DNA of 64,000 nt from DVED01 sp963838375 (GCA_963838375.1 CAWIQY010000008.1:434001-498000); one strand, 5' to 3'; counted from the stretch's first letter, positions 1 through 7,888 are shown. Notes: a model not told the origin generated them from the letters alone. A program made the numbers and translations.

Positions 1-64
1 CCCCCCTAAATAAGGGGGGAGACTAGAGTTAAAGTCCCCCTTATTTAGGGGGATTTAGGGGGAT
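1..64. repeat. C/G-rich inverted repeats
   Basis: The window opens with two copies of a palindromic motif: CCCCCTAAATAAGGGGG near 1-18, then CCCCCTTATTTAGGGGG and GGATTTAGGGGG at 36-62. Each can fold into a hairpin and together they form a larger inverted repeat. This resembles the short dispersed palindromes common in cyanobacterial spacers. No T-run follows, so a terminator role is not supported. Confidence 0.6.
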
Positions 65-147
65 CTCCGGTAGCATCTGAATCCTCACAGCGTATCGCTT
101 ACCTGACAACGACTATAGACTTCACAAACAACGGCTGGTAAATCAAG

Positions 148-735
148 ATGACCGTTAGCCAACATCAGTTTTATATTACCCCACAAGACTATCTCGAGGG
201 AGAACGAGTTAGCCCCATCAAACACGAGTATCGGCAAGGACTAGTTTATGCAATGGTTGGAGCCAAGAAACCTCATATCATTATTGCTGGGAACTTAGTC
301 ACCCTGTTCAATACTCATTTAGAGAAGAGTCCTTGCCTTGTCCTCACCTCAGATATTAAAGTAAGAATCGAAGAAGCCAACTGTTATTACTATCCCGATG
401 TGGCTGTCACTTGCGATCCTCGAGATACTAACTCCACCGAAGATTCTATCCTCCATCCCCTGTTAATCATAGAAGTTCTCTCTCCCTCAACCGCAGCATT
501 TGACCGAGGCGAAAAATTTGCCGACTATCAAACATTGTTATCTTTACAAGAATATGTTTTAATTCATCAATCCCAAATTCGCGTCGATCGATTTTGTCTA
601 TCCGAATCCGGGAATTGGGTGGCTCAAACGTATCAAACTGGAGATAAAGTTGAGTTTTCCAGTCTCGATTTTCATTGCGATATAGCTTCGATTTATCGCA
701 AAGTTCCTGCACTTCAGGATACCGAGAATCGTTAG
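148..735 (+). CDS. Uma2 family (DUF820) endonuclease-like protein
   Basis: The 195-residue product matches the Uma2/DUF820 family, a PD-(D/E)XK-fold group greatly expanded in cyanobacteria. Family hallmarks are visible: an N-terminal segment with IKHEYRQG (residues 24-31), the YYYPDVAVTCD motif carrying the core Asp (about 80-90), the IIEVLSPST motif carrying the catalytic Glu (about 107-115), then DRGEKFADYQ and the LQEYVLI strand. The cellular role of this family is largely unknown; nuclease activity is inferred from the fold. It stands alone here, with palindromic repeats on both sides. A related Uma2 protein is encoded at 58104-58688 inside the CRISPR locus. The ATG start precedes a typical family N-terminus. 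Confidence 0.85.
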   Translation: MTVSQHQFYITPQDYLEGERVSPIKHEYRQGLVYAMVGAKKPHIIIAGNLVTLFNTHLEKSPCLVLTSDIKVRIEEANCYYYPDVAVTCDPRDTNSTEDSILHPLLIIEVLSPSTAAFDRGEKFADYQTLLSLQEYVLIHQSQIRVDRFCLSESGNWVAQTYQTGDKVEFSSLDFHCDIASIYRKVPALQDTENR

Positions 736-748
736 ATCTCGCATTGAG

Positions 749-778
749 TAGGTTGGGTTGAGGAACAAAACCCAACTC
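749..778. repeat. dispersed GTAGG..GTTGAGGAAC palindromic repeat
   Basis: A short imperfect palindrome in which GTTGGGTT and AACCCAAC flank GAGGAACAAA. A related copy (GTAGGGTGTGTTGAGGAACG...) lies at 63030-63061. This is a dispersed repeat type; its function is unknown. Confidence 0.5.
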
Positions 779-796
779 TATGAGAATTAGTTAGAT

Positions 797-1256
797 TTAT
801 CGTGCCGACGGCAAAGTGATTTCGACACCCACTTTTTGACCGAGATCGACTAAATTATTTGCGAAATCAGTCATCCCGGCGATCGGAGTTGCGACTGCCG
901 TTGCTGCTGCGGCAATGGCAATTAAACGTTTCTTCAAGCGAGTTTGATTTCGATCGGTTTCTGGTTTCTTGAATTTCCGTTTCCACATCTTCGATATCGA
1001 TAATAATCTCTTCGCGAACGTCTTCGGGAAACTGTTCGGCGCTTTGGCGCAGAGAGGCGATTAGTTGCAGGAGTTCGGCGGTGTTGGCGTTGTTAGTTTG
1101 GTTGAATTGGTTGTTGCTAACTTGGGCATTGTCTTGAAATTGGTTGCCGATGACGCCGGAAAGATTAGCATCTGGAAAATTGTTGGTTTGGGATCAATCG
1201 ATTTTATTGCCTGCGAAGTTGTCGCCTTTTCCGTATTGATGAATCTGATTAGACAT
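797..1256 (-). pseudogene. broken protein with GDNFAG motif and C-terminal 'TDFANN' domain
   Basis: Read on the minus strand from the ATG at 1256, the protein begins MSNQIHQYGKGDNFAGNKID and meets a TGA at 1194-1196. The same frame then resumes with QTNNFPDANLSG, an ELLQLIASLRQSAEQFP helix and REEIIIDIEDVETEIQ. Near 985 the reading moves to another frame and ends with RLKKRLIAIAAAATAVA and GMTDFANNLVDLGQKVG. I recognise this combination (GDNFAG N-terminus, acidic helix, hydrophobic segment, TDFANN tail) as a recurrent cyanobacterial accessory-protein type found near STAND or Roco signalling genes. No function is established. One stop and one frameshift make it a pseudogene, or a gene with sequencing errors. 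Confidence 0.5.
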
Positions 1257-1486
1257 CGTAAAAAATTCGGGTGTGTAGGTATACTTTAATTGTAACAGTT
1301 GACTGGTATGTAAAGGCAGCATGGCATAGGTTTGCCCCTCATCGTCGCTGAATTCGACTTCGTAAACATCTGGGGCTAAACATCGATCGATCGTCCCGCT
1401 TGACCGGCTAATAAATGATAGTCTGGCAAGTTTTCTTTGAGAGCCACCACATCGAGTAATTGTAATTGGATAAGCGCTTTGACCAT
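1257..1486 (-). pseudogene. DUF4926-like small protein, frameshifted
   Basis: It starts at ATG 1486, eight bases after GGAGG, so the ribosome site is strong. The first frame gives MVKALIQLQLLDVVALKEN, then LPDYHLLAGQAG, and stops. One base on, the family sequence continues as CLAPDVYEVEFSDDEGQTYA and QLLQLKYTYTPEF. The pattern VALxENLPxYxLxxGQxGT...PDVxEVEFSDDxGxTYA is that of DUF4926. The continuing frame has no stop before the ATG at 1256 and reads straight through the GDNFAG peptide to the TGA at 1194. The protein may therefore end in that peptide rather than at 1257. It lies directly behind a DUF6883 gene, a pairing commonly seen in cyanobacteria; the role is unknown, possibly toxin-antitoxin-like. 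Confidence 0.55.
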
Positions 1487-1489
1487 AGT

Positions 1490-1824
1490 TTACCTCCGGA
1501 TATAACAGCTTGTCAGTCGGGGAAATGTTTCAGTGGTGCGGATAATCCAAGTGCTGCGAATTGTAGCGGTATTGTCATTGCGCGTTAGGGGAAAATCAAC
1601 GAGATAGCGCTGACCGTATTCATCTTGGCTGGTGAGGATTGCGTCGTGAATTTGAATGGCTTCTCGCAAGATAGCTTGTAACTCGTCGGCATTTTCCGCA
1701 CTTAGCCCTAGGATAGCAAGAAATAATCGAGCTTTGTGTTTTCCCCGATCGTGTTCTAGATTCAAGCTGTAGTCTCGTAGTTTGCGAATCTGATCGACGC
1801 TACTTCAGCATTAGGGAGTTTCAT
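1490..1824 (-). pseudogene. DUF6883-like protein, frameshifted near N-terminus
   Basis: The minus-strand ATG at 1824 starts MKLPNAEVA, a typical DUF6883 beginning, then runs into a stop. Shifting one base near 1800 restores VDQIRKLRDYSLNLEHDRG, followed by KHKARLFLAILGLSA and GQRYLVDFPLTRNDNTATI, to a stop at 1490. The family is a small (about 110 residue) cyanobacterial domain of unknown function. The total length of 335 nt is one base short of a whole number of codons, as expected for a single deletion. Its stop overlaps the ribosome site of the downstream DUF4926 gene, which suggests an operon. Confidence 0.6.
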
Positions 1825-1849
1825 CGGGATTACCTACGATCTGATTGCG

Positions 1850-4800
1850 TTAAATTCGATCGCCCCCGAAGTTGTCGCCTTGACCGTGTTGGTGAACAGT
1901 TTTAGAACGACGATCGAGATTTTTTTGATCGACGTAAATATTCACTCCAGGATAACCGCTTTCTTCATAATAAACATTTCGATCGTCCATTTTTCTCATG
2001 CGCCGAACTTCTTGCGACTCATAACCATCGAGCAATTGCCGCAAATCGAGTTTCAGTTTCAGCTTGCCGACGATTTTGTGAGTCTCCCCCATCTCCTCCA
2101 ATCCCAGCAAATCCTCGTAATCCAACGGGTCGGCATCGGGATGTCCGGGAACGGGAACCCATTTGCCGACTTCCAGATTGCCGAAGGAGTTGTGAATTTT
2201 GCTAAATGTATCGCGAATCATACTGAGGAAAGAACGCCGCGTCGATTCCCGTCCGCTAACGGCGATAAAGATTTTCTCCTCTTCTGGGTCGGATTTAATT
2301 CGGGCGATGTTGCACACTTCCTTGCCTTCGCAGTATGCCAGCATCACCCCCGTCCGCCAGTAGGTTGCTTCGTGGATTTTGTCGTGGGTGAGCACGATGA
2401 AGCGGGAGAGAATGCTGTCGGGGAGAAGTGGTAATGGTATTGGAATTCCAGAGTTTCGCCTTCGAGTTGGGTGTTTTTCGGCTCTTCTTTGGGGAGGATG
2501 CGGGGATGAGGAAGGTCGGGAGTTGGTCGTGGATTGGAACAGAGTTGAAATTCGCGCATCAACTCCGTCAGGCAGTCGTAGCGGTGGCTCGGATATTTGT
2601 CGGCATCGAGAATGCGGCTGAGTTCGGCGTGGGTGAGGATGCCTTTGGTTTTGACTTTCATATCGTCGTCGCGAGAAGTGTGTAGATGCCTTTGTCACCC
2701 AATGCGGATTGAGGATGTTGGTGGATTGCAGGATGGGGTGTTCGCGGAAGTGGAGGACGATACCCAGATCGTGCAGCAGAGTCACGAGTTGGGTTTGGTG
2801 GCGCGTTTCTTCAGGATGTTTTCGGTGGCGCAGAGGGTGGCGTATTCGCTGATGGAGATGAAGTCTTTGTCCAGGGTTTCCAGGCGTTGTTTGACGTTGA
2901 ACCAGTTTAGGGGGAGGAGGTCGTAGACTTCTCTAGGGTGGGCGATTTCGGTGTGAATGGCGGCGCGGAGTTCGTCGATTCCGGTTCCGGTTTCGCAGGA
3001 AGTTTCCAGGATGGCTTTGATGTTGGGATATTTTCGGCTGCAAGGCTTGTGCGGTTGATATCCAGCGACGGTTGTTCGTCGCATTTGTTGCCGACAATGA
3101 TGACGGGGGAAGCATCGCCGAAGCTTTCGATCGGTTTCAGCCAGTATCCAGTTGGGATTTTCGTCTTCGCTGGTCGCAGTTCCAGACGAGGATGTAGAGG
3201 CTGCGTTTGGTGAGGAAAAATTGGTGGGTGGCGTGGTAGATTTCCTGTCCGCCGAAGTCCCAGACGTTGAGTTGAAGGGTTTGGTGTTGACTGTAGAATT
3301 CCCAATGCGGTGATGCTGAGCCGTCGGTTTGCGCTTCGTTGGGGTTGTATTTGTCGTCGATGAGGCGTTTGATGAGGGAGGTTTTGCCGCCTGCCTTGTC
3401 CGACGAGGAGGAGTTTGGCTTCGTTGAGGGGTCGGACTTCGCCGTTGCGGAGTTTTTGCAGGTAGTTGAAGATGGCGGCGGGAGTACTGGGTTCATCTTT
3501 TCGAGGATTTCTGGGGAAATCGGCAGGGGATTGCGTCGGAGATCGAGTTTTTCCAGTTTTGGTAGTGTTTCTAAGCATTCAGGAATGACTTCGATCTGAT
3601 TGCCACTGAGGTAAAGCTGTGTCAGATTCGACAGTTGGACGATCGATTCTGGGATTTGGGTAATCTGATTGCCACTGAGGTAAAGCTGTGTCAGATTCGA
3701 CAGTTGGACGATCGATTCTGGGATTTGGGTAATCTGATTGTCACCGAGGTAAAGCTGTGTCAGATTCGACAGTTGGACGATCGATTCTGGGATTTGGGTG
3801 ATCTGATTGTGACTGAGGTGAAGCTGTGTCAGATTCGACAGTTGGACGATCGATTCTGGGATTTGGGTAATCTGATTGTCACTGAGGTCAAGCTGTGTCA
3901 GATTCGACAGTTGGACGATCGATTCTGGGATTTGGGTAATCTGATTGTTACTAGAGGTCAAGCTGTGTCAGATTCGACAGTTGGCCGATCGATTCTGGGA
4001 TTTGGGTGATCTGATTGCCACTGAGGTTAAGCTGTGTCAGATTCGACAGTTGGACGATCGATTCTGGGATTTGGGTAATCTGATTGTCACAGAGGTCAAG
4101 CTGTGTCAGATTGGACAGTTGGACGATCGATTCTGGGATTTGGGTGATCTGATTGTCACTGAGGTCAAGCTGTGTCAGATTCGACAGTTGGACGATCGAT
4201 TCTGGGATTTGGGTGATCTGATTGCGACCGAGGTCAAGCTGTGTCAGATTCGACAGTTGGACGATCGATTCTGGGATTTGGGTGATCTGATTGCACCGAG
4301 GTCAAGCTGTGTCAGATTGGACAGTTGGACGATCGATTCTGGGATTTGGGTAATCTGATTGTCCACTGAGGTCAAGCTGTGTCAGATTGGACAGTTGGAC
4401 GATCGATTCTGGGATTTGGGTAATCTGATTGTGACTGAGGTCAAGCTGTGTCAGATTCGACAGTTGGACGATCGATTCTGGGATTTGGGTAATCTGATTG
4501 TGACTGAGGTTAAGCTGTGTCAGATTCGAGAGTTGTCCGATCGATTCTGGGATTTGGGTAATCTGATTGTGACTGAGGTCAAGCTGTGTCAGATTCGACA
4601 GTTGGCCGATCGATTCTGGGATTTGGGTGATCTGATTGTGACTGAGGTGAAGCTGTGTCAGATTCGAGAGTTGGCCGATCGATTCTGGGATTTGGGTAAT
4701 CTGATTGCGACTGAGGTCAAGCGGTTGTCAGATTCGACAGTTGTCCGATCGATTCTGGGATTTGGGTGATCTGATTGTCACCGAGGTGAAGCTGTGTCAG

Positions 4801-5210
4801 ATTCGACAGTTGGACGATCGATTCTGGGATGTATTGCAAATCTACCCGAATGAGTTGAAGTTCCTCGATTTGGGACAACTGCAACAAAACCTCTGGCAAT
4901 TTTCCCCAAGGATTCCCGCTCAAATCGAGTTGGCGTAAATTCACCAAATTGGCAAGTTCAGGCGGTAAATCTTTCAGTTCGTTGCCAGAAATAATTGGAA
5001 CCAGGCGAAAATCCTCTAATTCATAACCTTCAATATCCCTTGGCTACCCTTTTTCTCCTTATCCCACTTCCCCAACACCAGCGTCTCCAGCCGCGTACAC
5101 TGACCAATCTCCGGTGGCAACTCCGTCAACCCCAACCCCGCCAAATCCAGTTCCGTCCAGCCTTCCGCCGCCGCTTGTTCGATTCGCCGCCCTGCTTCCT
5201 CTAGGGTCAT
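1850..5210 (-). pseudogene. Roco protein: LRR - Roc GTPase - COR, multiply frameshifted
   Basis: The start at ATG 5210 gives MTLEEAGRRIEQAAAEGW, then LRRs of the type LTQLDLSDNQITQIPESIVQ. A Roc GTPase follows: a P-loop readable as LLLVGQG...GKTSLIKRL across a frame change near 3400, G3 WDFGGQE near 3255, and G4 NKCDE near 3090. Next is a COR domain (LPLNWFNVKQRLETLDKDF near 2900; LLHDLGIVLHFRE near 2775) and a C-terminal domain ending HQHGQGDNFGGDRI at 1850. Roco proteins are bacterial GTPases that signal through dimerisation. At least eight frame changes are needed, four of them inside the repeats. The gene is decayed or badly sequenced, and its 5' end is duplicated upstream. Confidence 0.8.
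3594..4835 (-). repeat. about 18 tandem 69-bp leucine-rich-repeat units
   Basis: The octamer-spanning string CGATCGATTCTGGGATTTGG recurs at roughly 69-bp spacing about 18 times (near 3645, 3714, 3783 ... 4744, 4814), each copy differing by a few bases. Each unit encodes one 23-residue LRR of consensus LxxLxLxxNQITQIPESIxQLSN. Indels at about 3953 (+1), 4292 (-1), 4362 (+1) and 4722 (base change with +1) throw copies out of frame. The high identity points to recent amplification or gene conversion. It is also a likely site for assembly collapse or misreads. Confidence 0.9.
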
Positions 5211-5261
5211 ATTCTCGTTCTCTCGTCACAGTCTTCGTTCTATTGTGCCAGGGAATTCGGG
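5071..5261. repeat. Roco 5'-end repeat, copy A (at intact Roco start)
   Basis: A 191-bp segment containing the first 46 codons of the Roco gene plus its leader (TCATATTCTCG...GTCACAGTCTTCG...GGGAATTCGGG on the plus strand). Nearly identical segments occur at 6667-6858 and 7749-7940, and the leader alone at 5948-6003. It is the presumed source copy because it runs on into the LRR gene. Confidence 0.9.
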
Positions 5262-5338
5262 TGGTGGGGAATTTGCTAAACTGAGATCGTCAAGCAACCC
5301 ATCGAGACAACAGCACTTTGCACGCGAGGTGAATCCGT

Positions 5339-5464
5339 ATGCTCCAAGCATTTGAAGGCATTTATAGAAATGGAGCGATCGAACTACTGGAATTTCCCGA
5401 TCGCATTGACGAAAGCCACGTGCTAATTACAAGCAACGATCCTCGAATTGCCGAAAAGCTATAA
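5339..5464 (+). CDS. small DUF104-like protein (41 aa), possibly truncated
   Basis: From ATG 5339 the product reads MLQAFEGIYRNGAIELLEFP followed by DRIDESHVLITSNDPRIAEKL. The beginning (GIYRNGxIELLExP) is like small cyanobacterial DUF104/antitoxin-family proteins, which usually continue with a hydrophobic xVxVTF strand. Here the ending diverges and the protein is short, so it may be a truncated copy. It lies 29 bp upstream of the next antitoxin gene and may be cotranscribed with it. A toxin partner of its own is not visible. Confidence 0.4.
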   Translation: MLQAFEGIYRNGAIELLEFPDRIDESHVLITSNDPRIAEKL

Positions 5465-5493
5465 TAAACCAGACACCTAAATATCTCACTTCT

Positions 5494-5694
5494 ATGTCTA
5501 CGATCGATCAAATCGAAGCCGCAATCCTCAATCTTCCTCCCAGCGACTATCAAAAACTCGTGCAATGGCTGCTCGATCTAGACTATCAACGCTGGAGCGC
5601 ACAACTCGAACAAGACATCCTTGGAGGCAAACTCGACAATCTCGCACGAGAAGCGTTGGCTGACTTTGAATTGGGGCAATACCGAGCCATTTGA
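5494..5694 (+). CDS. antitoxin of a RelE/ParE-like module (66 aa)
   Basis: A small acidic protein, MSTIDQIEAAILNLPPSDYQ then KLVQWLLDLDYQRWSAQLEQ, ending ALADFELGQYRAI. The pattern IxxAIxxLPxxDYxKLxxWLxDLDxxxWxxQLEQD and a LADFExG end is typical of antitoxins encoded directly upstream of RelE/ParE-fold toxins in cyanobacteria. The toxin reading frame overlaps its 3' end, which supports coupled translation. The protein should bind and neutralise the toxin and autoregulate the operon, as is usual in the family; this is inference. Confidence 0.75.
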   Translation: MSTIDQIEAAILNLPPSDYQKLVQWLLDLDYQRWSAQLEQDILGGKLDNLAREALADFELGQYRAI

Positions 5695-5944
5695 TCACTA
5701 CACAACTCGCCGATTTTGGAGTTGCTACGCCGCGCTTCCAGAAAATATTCAATCGACCGCCGATCGTGCCTACGAACTACTCAAAGCCGATCCCAGTCAC
5801 CCCTCTTTACACTTTAAAAAAGTGGGTAAATACTGGTCTGTTCGAGCAGGTCAAGGTCATCGAGCGTTGGGGATAGAAATCGAACAAGGGATTCTTTGGT
5901 TTTGGATTGGAACTCACGCGGAATACGACAAATTAATTAATTAA
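5666..5944 (+). CDS. RelE/ParE-fold toxin (start uncertain)
   Basis: The conserved part reads YTTRRFWSCYAALPENIQ, then ADRAYELLKADPSHPSLHFK, KVGKYWSVRAGQGHRALGIE and FWIGTHAEYDKLIN. This is the classical RelE/ParE-like toxin pattern with the ending WIGTHxEYDxLI. No ATG precedes the conserved block in this frame. A TTG at 5666, overlapping the antitoxin gene by 29 bp, is the best visible start, and a one-base error near 5690 is the alternative. The last 90 bp are duplicated almost exactly at 7953-8042. RelE-fold toxins cleave mRNA at the ribosome and ParE-fold toxins poison gyrase; which applies cannot be told here. Confidence 0.7.
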   Translation: MNWGNTEPFDHYTTRRFWSCYAALPENIQSTADRAYELLKADPSHPSLHFKKVGKYWSVRAGQGHRALGIEIEQGILWFWIGTHAEYDKLIN

Positions 5945-5947
5945 AGC

Positions 5948-6003
5948 CTCATATTCTCGTTCTCTCGTCACAGTCTTCGTTCTATTGTGCCAAGGAATTC
6001 GGG
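5948..6003. repeat. Roco leader repeat, copy D (leader only)
   Basis: CTCATATTCTCG...CACAGTCTTCGTTC...GAATTCGGG repeats the upstream leader of the Roco gene without its coding part. It lies immediately after the stop of the RelE/ParE-like toxin and before the end of the VapC gene. Confidence 0.85.
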
Positions 6004-6020
6004 AAGGTGGGGGAAGGATG

Positions 6021-6413
6021 CTACCAAATGTCTAATTTCAAATTCTCAATCTCGTGGAAATGTCGATCGCGAGAAACCAATGTCAGATCGTATTGCCGTG
6101 CGATCGCCGCAATCCAAATATCGTTTTCCGGCAGAGGTCTTCCTTTTTTATGAAGCTGATTCTTGATTTGACCGTACACTTTTGAAGTATTTCGATCGCA
6201 ACCTAAAACTGGAATGCGCCCGATGAGAACTTCTACTCGTTCCACATTAGACTCGACGCGCCCAGACTTGAAAGCCCCGTAGTAGAGTTCGCCGACGATC
6301 GTACTGGACAATAACACTCTTTCTGCCTGCATTACCCGATCGACAATTGACGATTCTCCTTCCAAAAAGGCGATCGCAATATTTGTATCTAACAAAAAAC
6401 TACCACTCATCAA
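6021..6413 (-). CDS. vapC: VapC-type PIN-domain toxin (130 aa)
   Basis: A PIN ribonuclease of full family length. The N-terminal FLLDTNIAIAFLEGE carries the first catalytic Asp (residue 9) and the usual DTN motif. The middle has SSTIVGELYYGA with the conserved Glu. The C-terminal ENDIWIAAIARQYDLTLVSR and DRHFHEIENL carry the remaining acidic residues. VapC toxins cleave tRNA or rRNA and are held inactive by the upstream antitoxin. The start (MMSG) overlaps the end of the antitoxin gene by 14 bp, so the two are translationally coupled. Confidence 0.9.
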   Translation of the reverse strand: MMSGSFLLDTNIAIAFLEGESSIVDRVMQAERVLLSSTIVGELYYGAFKSGRVESNVERVEVLIGRIPVLGCDRNTSKVYGQIKNQLHKKGRPLPENDIWIAAIARQYDLTLVSRDRHFHEIENLKLDIW

Positions 6414-6633
6414 AATCTATCCGAGCGCAATCGTTTTCAATCGCCTGTCGCATCTCCATCGCATCTTCTGGGGGTAAGCTACCTGCAAGATCTTTCAATA
6501 CTATTCCTGGAATACCTAGCGGACGAGGTAAATAATTTATCAACGAATCAATAAATTGCAAAATTTCGCCCAACATCGTCTCTGGAAGTCGATCGAGACG
6601 TTCTAGAATGCGATCGCGTGTTGATGATTGCAT
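6400..6633 (-). CDS. antitoxin partner of VapC (77 aa)
   Basis: Starts at ATG 6633 after a good GGAGGGG ribosome site. The sequence begins MQSSTRDRILERLDRLPETM, continues LGEILQFIDSLINYL, and ends SLPPEDAMEMRQAIENDCAR IDFDEW. Short length, position directly upstream of and overlapping vapC, and a C-terminal acidic stretch that would wrap the PIN active site all fit an antitoxin. The DNA-binding fold is not obvious. The first eight codons and the leader are duplicated at 7693-7715 in front of the next module. Confidence 0.75.
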   Translation of the reverse strand: MQSSTRDRILERLDRLPETMLGEILQFIDSLINYLPRPLGIPGIVLKDLAGSLPPEDAMEMRQAIENDCARIDFDEW

Positions 6634-6662
6634 AATCCCCTCCACTATCGTGTGTCTTGATT

Positions 6663-6806
6663 TTAGCCCAACACCAGCGTCTCCAGCCGCGTACACTGAC
6701 CAATCTCCCCCGGCAACTCCGTCAACCCCAACCCCGCCAAATCCAGTTCCTTCCAGCCTTCCGCCGCCGCCTGTTCGATGCGCCGCCCTGCTTCCTCTAG
6801 GGTCAT
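6663..6806 (-). pseudogene. truncated Roco N-terminus, copy B (47 aa)
   Basis: Starts at ATG 6806 with MTLEEAGRRIEQAAAEGWKE, then LDLAGLGLTELPGEIGQ, and ends LVLG at a TAA (6663-6665). It is the beginning of the Roco protein cut off in the first LRR. The ORF itself is open, with no frameshift, and lies just upstream of the VapC antitoxin on the same strand, so it may be a leader ORF of that operon. Whether a 47-residue product has any function is unknown. Confidence 0.7.
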
Positions 6807-6858
6807 ATTCTCGCTTCTCTCGTCACAGTCTTCGTTCTATTGTGCCAGGGAATTCGGG
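6667..6858. repeat. Roco 5'-end repeat, copy B
   Basis: A 192-bp near-identical copy of 5071-5261 (leader plus first codons). A few substitutions are visible, for example CCCCCGGCAACT for CCGGTGGCAACT. It places the Roco leader in front of the antitoxin/VapC operon. Confidence 0.9.
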
Positions 6859-6872
6859 AAACGGGGAAGGAT

Positions 6873-7271
6873 TTATCGGCTATACTCTTGAACCACAAAA
6901 ACCGGATGACTCAATCCGGGCTGATTTTGCTTTTTAATGCGAATGAGGCGATCGAACAACGAATCAACCTCAAGAAGATACGCATGAAGCATAGTAACTT
7001 GTCCCAGGTAATCTCGATCGTCTTTACACACAATAATTCCAGCGTGTTGTTGACCCCCACGATGCAGCGCGACAAAATCATCGCGATTGAAGGTAATGAC
7101 TGCCCGATTTTGTTCCGTCGCAAAGCGCAAAACTTCGTCGTCGGGAATACCTTGATTTGCCTGACCCGCATCAAACGACGTTAAAACATCACAGCCCAGA
7201 CTGCGTAAACGATCGACCATTGTGCTGGGGAAATTCTCATTAGAATATAGCTTCACGTCTTCAATCTTCAT
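6873..7271 (-). CDS. DUF5615 PIN-like protein (probable toxin, 132 aa)
   Basis: Starts at ATG 7271, giving MKIEDVKLYSNENFPSTMVD then RLRSLGCDVLTSFDAGQAN. It has the DUF5615 hallmarks: an N-terminal DENFP-like motif (here SNENFP), GIPDDEVLRFATEQNRAVIT, and NRDDF with the conserved Asp residues, then HAGIIVCKDDRDY. DUF5615 proteins are PIN-fold relatives usually paired with a DUF433 antitoxin. Here the DUF433 gene precedes it and overlaps it by 11 bp. The canonical first Asp of the motif is replaced by Asn (NEN), which could affect nuclease activity. Confidence 0.85.
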   Translation of the reverse strand: MKIEDVKLYSNENFPSTMVDRLRSLGCDVLTSFDAGQANQGIPDDEVLRFATEQNRAVITFNRDDFVALHRGGQQHAGIIVCKDDRDYLGQVTMLHAYLLEVDSLFDRLIRIKKQNQPGLSHPVFVVQEYSR

Positions 7272-7584
7272 CTGTTTGATGCGACGCAATGACCCGATCG
7301 ATTTCCTGGCGATGGCGATCGTAATAACGCCAAGCATTCTCTAAATCGAAATAAGACAAACCGGGATAATTTTGGAGTAACTCAGCCTCATCAGATCCCT
7401 GTTGGTGAAGCGAAACCAGCGTCCAAACCGGGATGCGGGTGTTGCGAATTCGGGCATATCCTCCACACACCCCCGGCGTACTTTGAATTGCGATCGCCGC
7501 AAATTTCTCTTGGAACAGTAAATTTTCTTCTGGGGTCAGAGATTCGATCGCTTGAATTAAAGAATCAACTAACTGAGTATTCAT
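7261..7584 (-). CDS. DUF433 protein (probable antitoxin, 107 aa)
   Basis: The centre carries the DUF433 signature: STPGVCGGYARIRNTRIPVW, then LVSLHQQGSDEAELLQNYPG, and LSYFDLENAWRYYDRHRQEI. The family has an HTH-like fold and acts with DUF5615 PIN-like proteins in type II toxin-antitoxin pairs. The 11-bp overlap with the downstream DUF5615 gene supports coupling. Its own ATG overlaps the TGA of the hybrid small ORF at 7581-7715 (ATGA junction), so three cistrons are probably cotranslated. Confidence 0.85.
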   Translation of the reverse strand: MNTQLVDSLIQAIESLTPEENLLFQEKFAAIAIQSTPGVCGGYARIRNTRIPVWTLVSLHQQGSDEAELLQNYPGLSYFDLENAWRYYDRHRQEIDRVIASHQTDED

Positions 7585-7715
7585 AACCGATCTCCTGCAT
7601 CACGATCTTCGATCGAATTAGGAATCGCACTGACAGAAAAAACATCTGCTTCTAATTCAGCGACGACATCCTGTAAAGAAACATTTTGAGTGCGATCGCG
7701 TGTTGATGATTGCAT
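7581..7715 (-). CDS. hybrid 44-aa ORF: antitoxin start fused to unrelated tail
   Basis: The first eight codons (MQSSTRDR) and the upstream leader are the same as in the VapC antitoxin at 6633. The rest differs: QNVSLQDVVAELEADVFSVS then IPNSIEDRDAGDRL. The junction at about 7692 marks a recombination point, where the duplicated leader was joined to a different toxin-antitoxin operon. The TGA overlaps the ATG of the DUF433 gene. The tail may be the end of a former small gene of the DUF433 operon; no function is assigned. Confidence 0.5.
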   Translation of the reverse strand: MQSSTRDRTQNVSLQDVVAELEADVFSVSAIPNSIEDRDAGDRL

Positions 7716-7744
7716 AATCCCCTCCACCATCGTGTGTCTTGATT

Positions 7745-7888
7745 TTAGCCCAACACCAACGACTCAAGCGGCAGACACTTGCCAATCTCCGGTGGCAACT
7801 CCGTCAACCCCAACCCCGCCAAATCCAGTTCCGTCCAGCCTTCCGCCGCCGCCTGTTCGATGCGCCGCCCTGCTTCCTCTAGGGTCAT
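7745..7888 (-). pseudogene. truncated Roco N-terminus, copy C (47 aa)
   Basis: Starts at ATG 7888 and ends at TAA 7745-7747, giving MTLEEAGRRIEQAAAEGWTE, LDLAGLGLTELPPEIGK and a diverged LPLESLVLG end. It has the same architecture as copy B: an open 47-codon ORF followed 30 bp later by the antitoxin-like ATG. Copies B and C share the same truncation point, so one was copied from the other after truncation. Confidence 0.7.

Noticed and set aside
1880..2434. Plus-strand frame of 184 codons in the Roco C-terminal part
   Set aside because: The minus strand gives COR and C-terminal Roco sequence; this is a shadow frame.
3635..4938. Plus-strand open frames with repeated 'RFWDLG.LIVTEVKLCQIRQL' peptides
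   Set aside because: They are the antisense of the LRR repeats. The minus strand reads as genuine LRRs with Roc and COR domains downstream, and the plus-strand repeats have no known fold.
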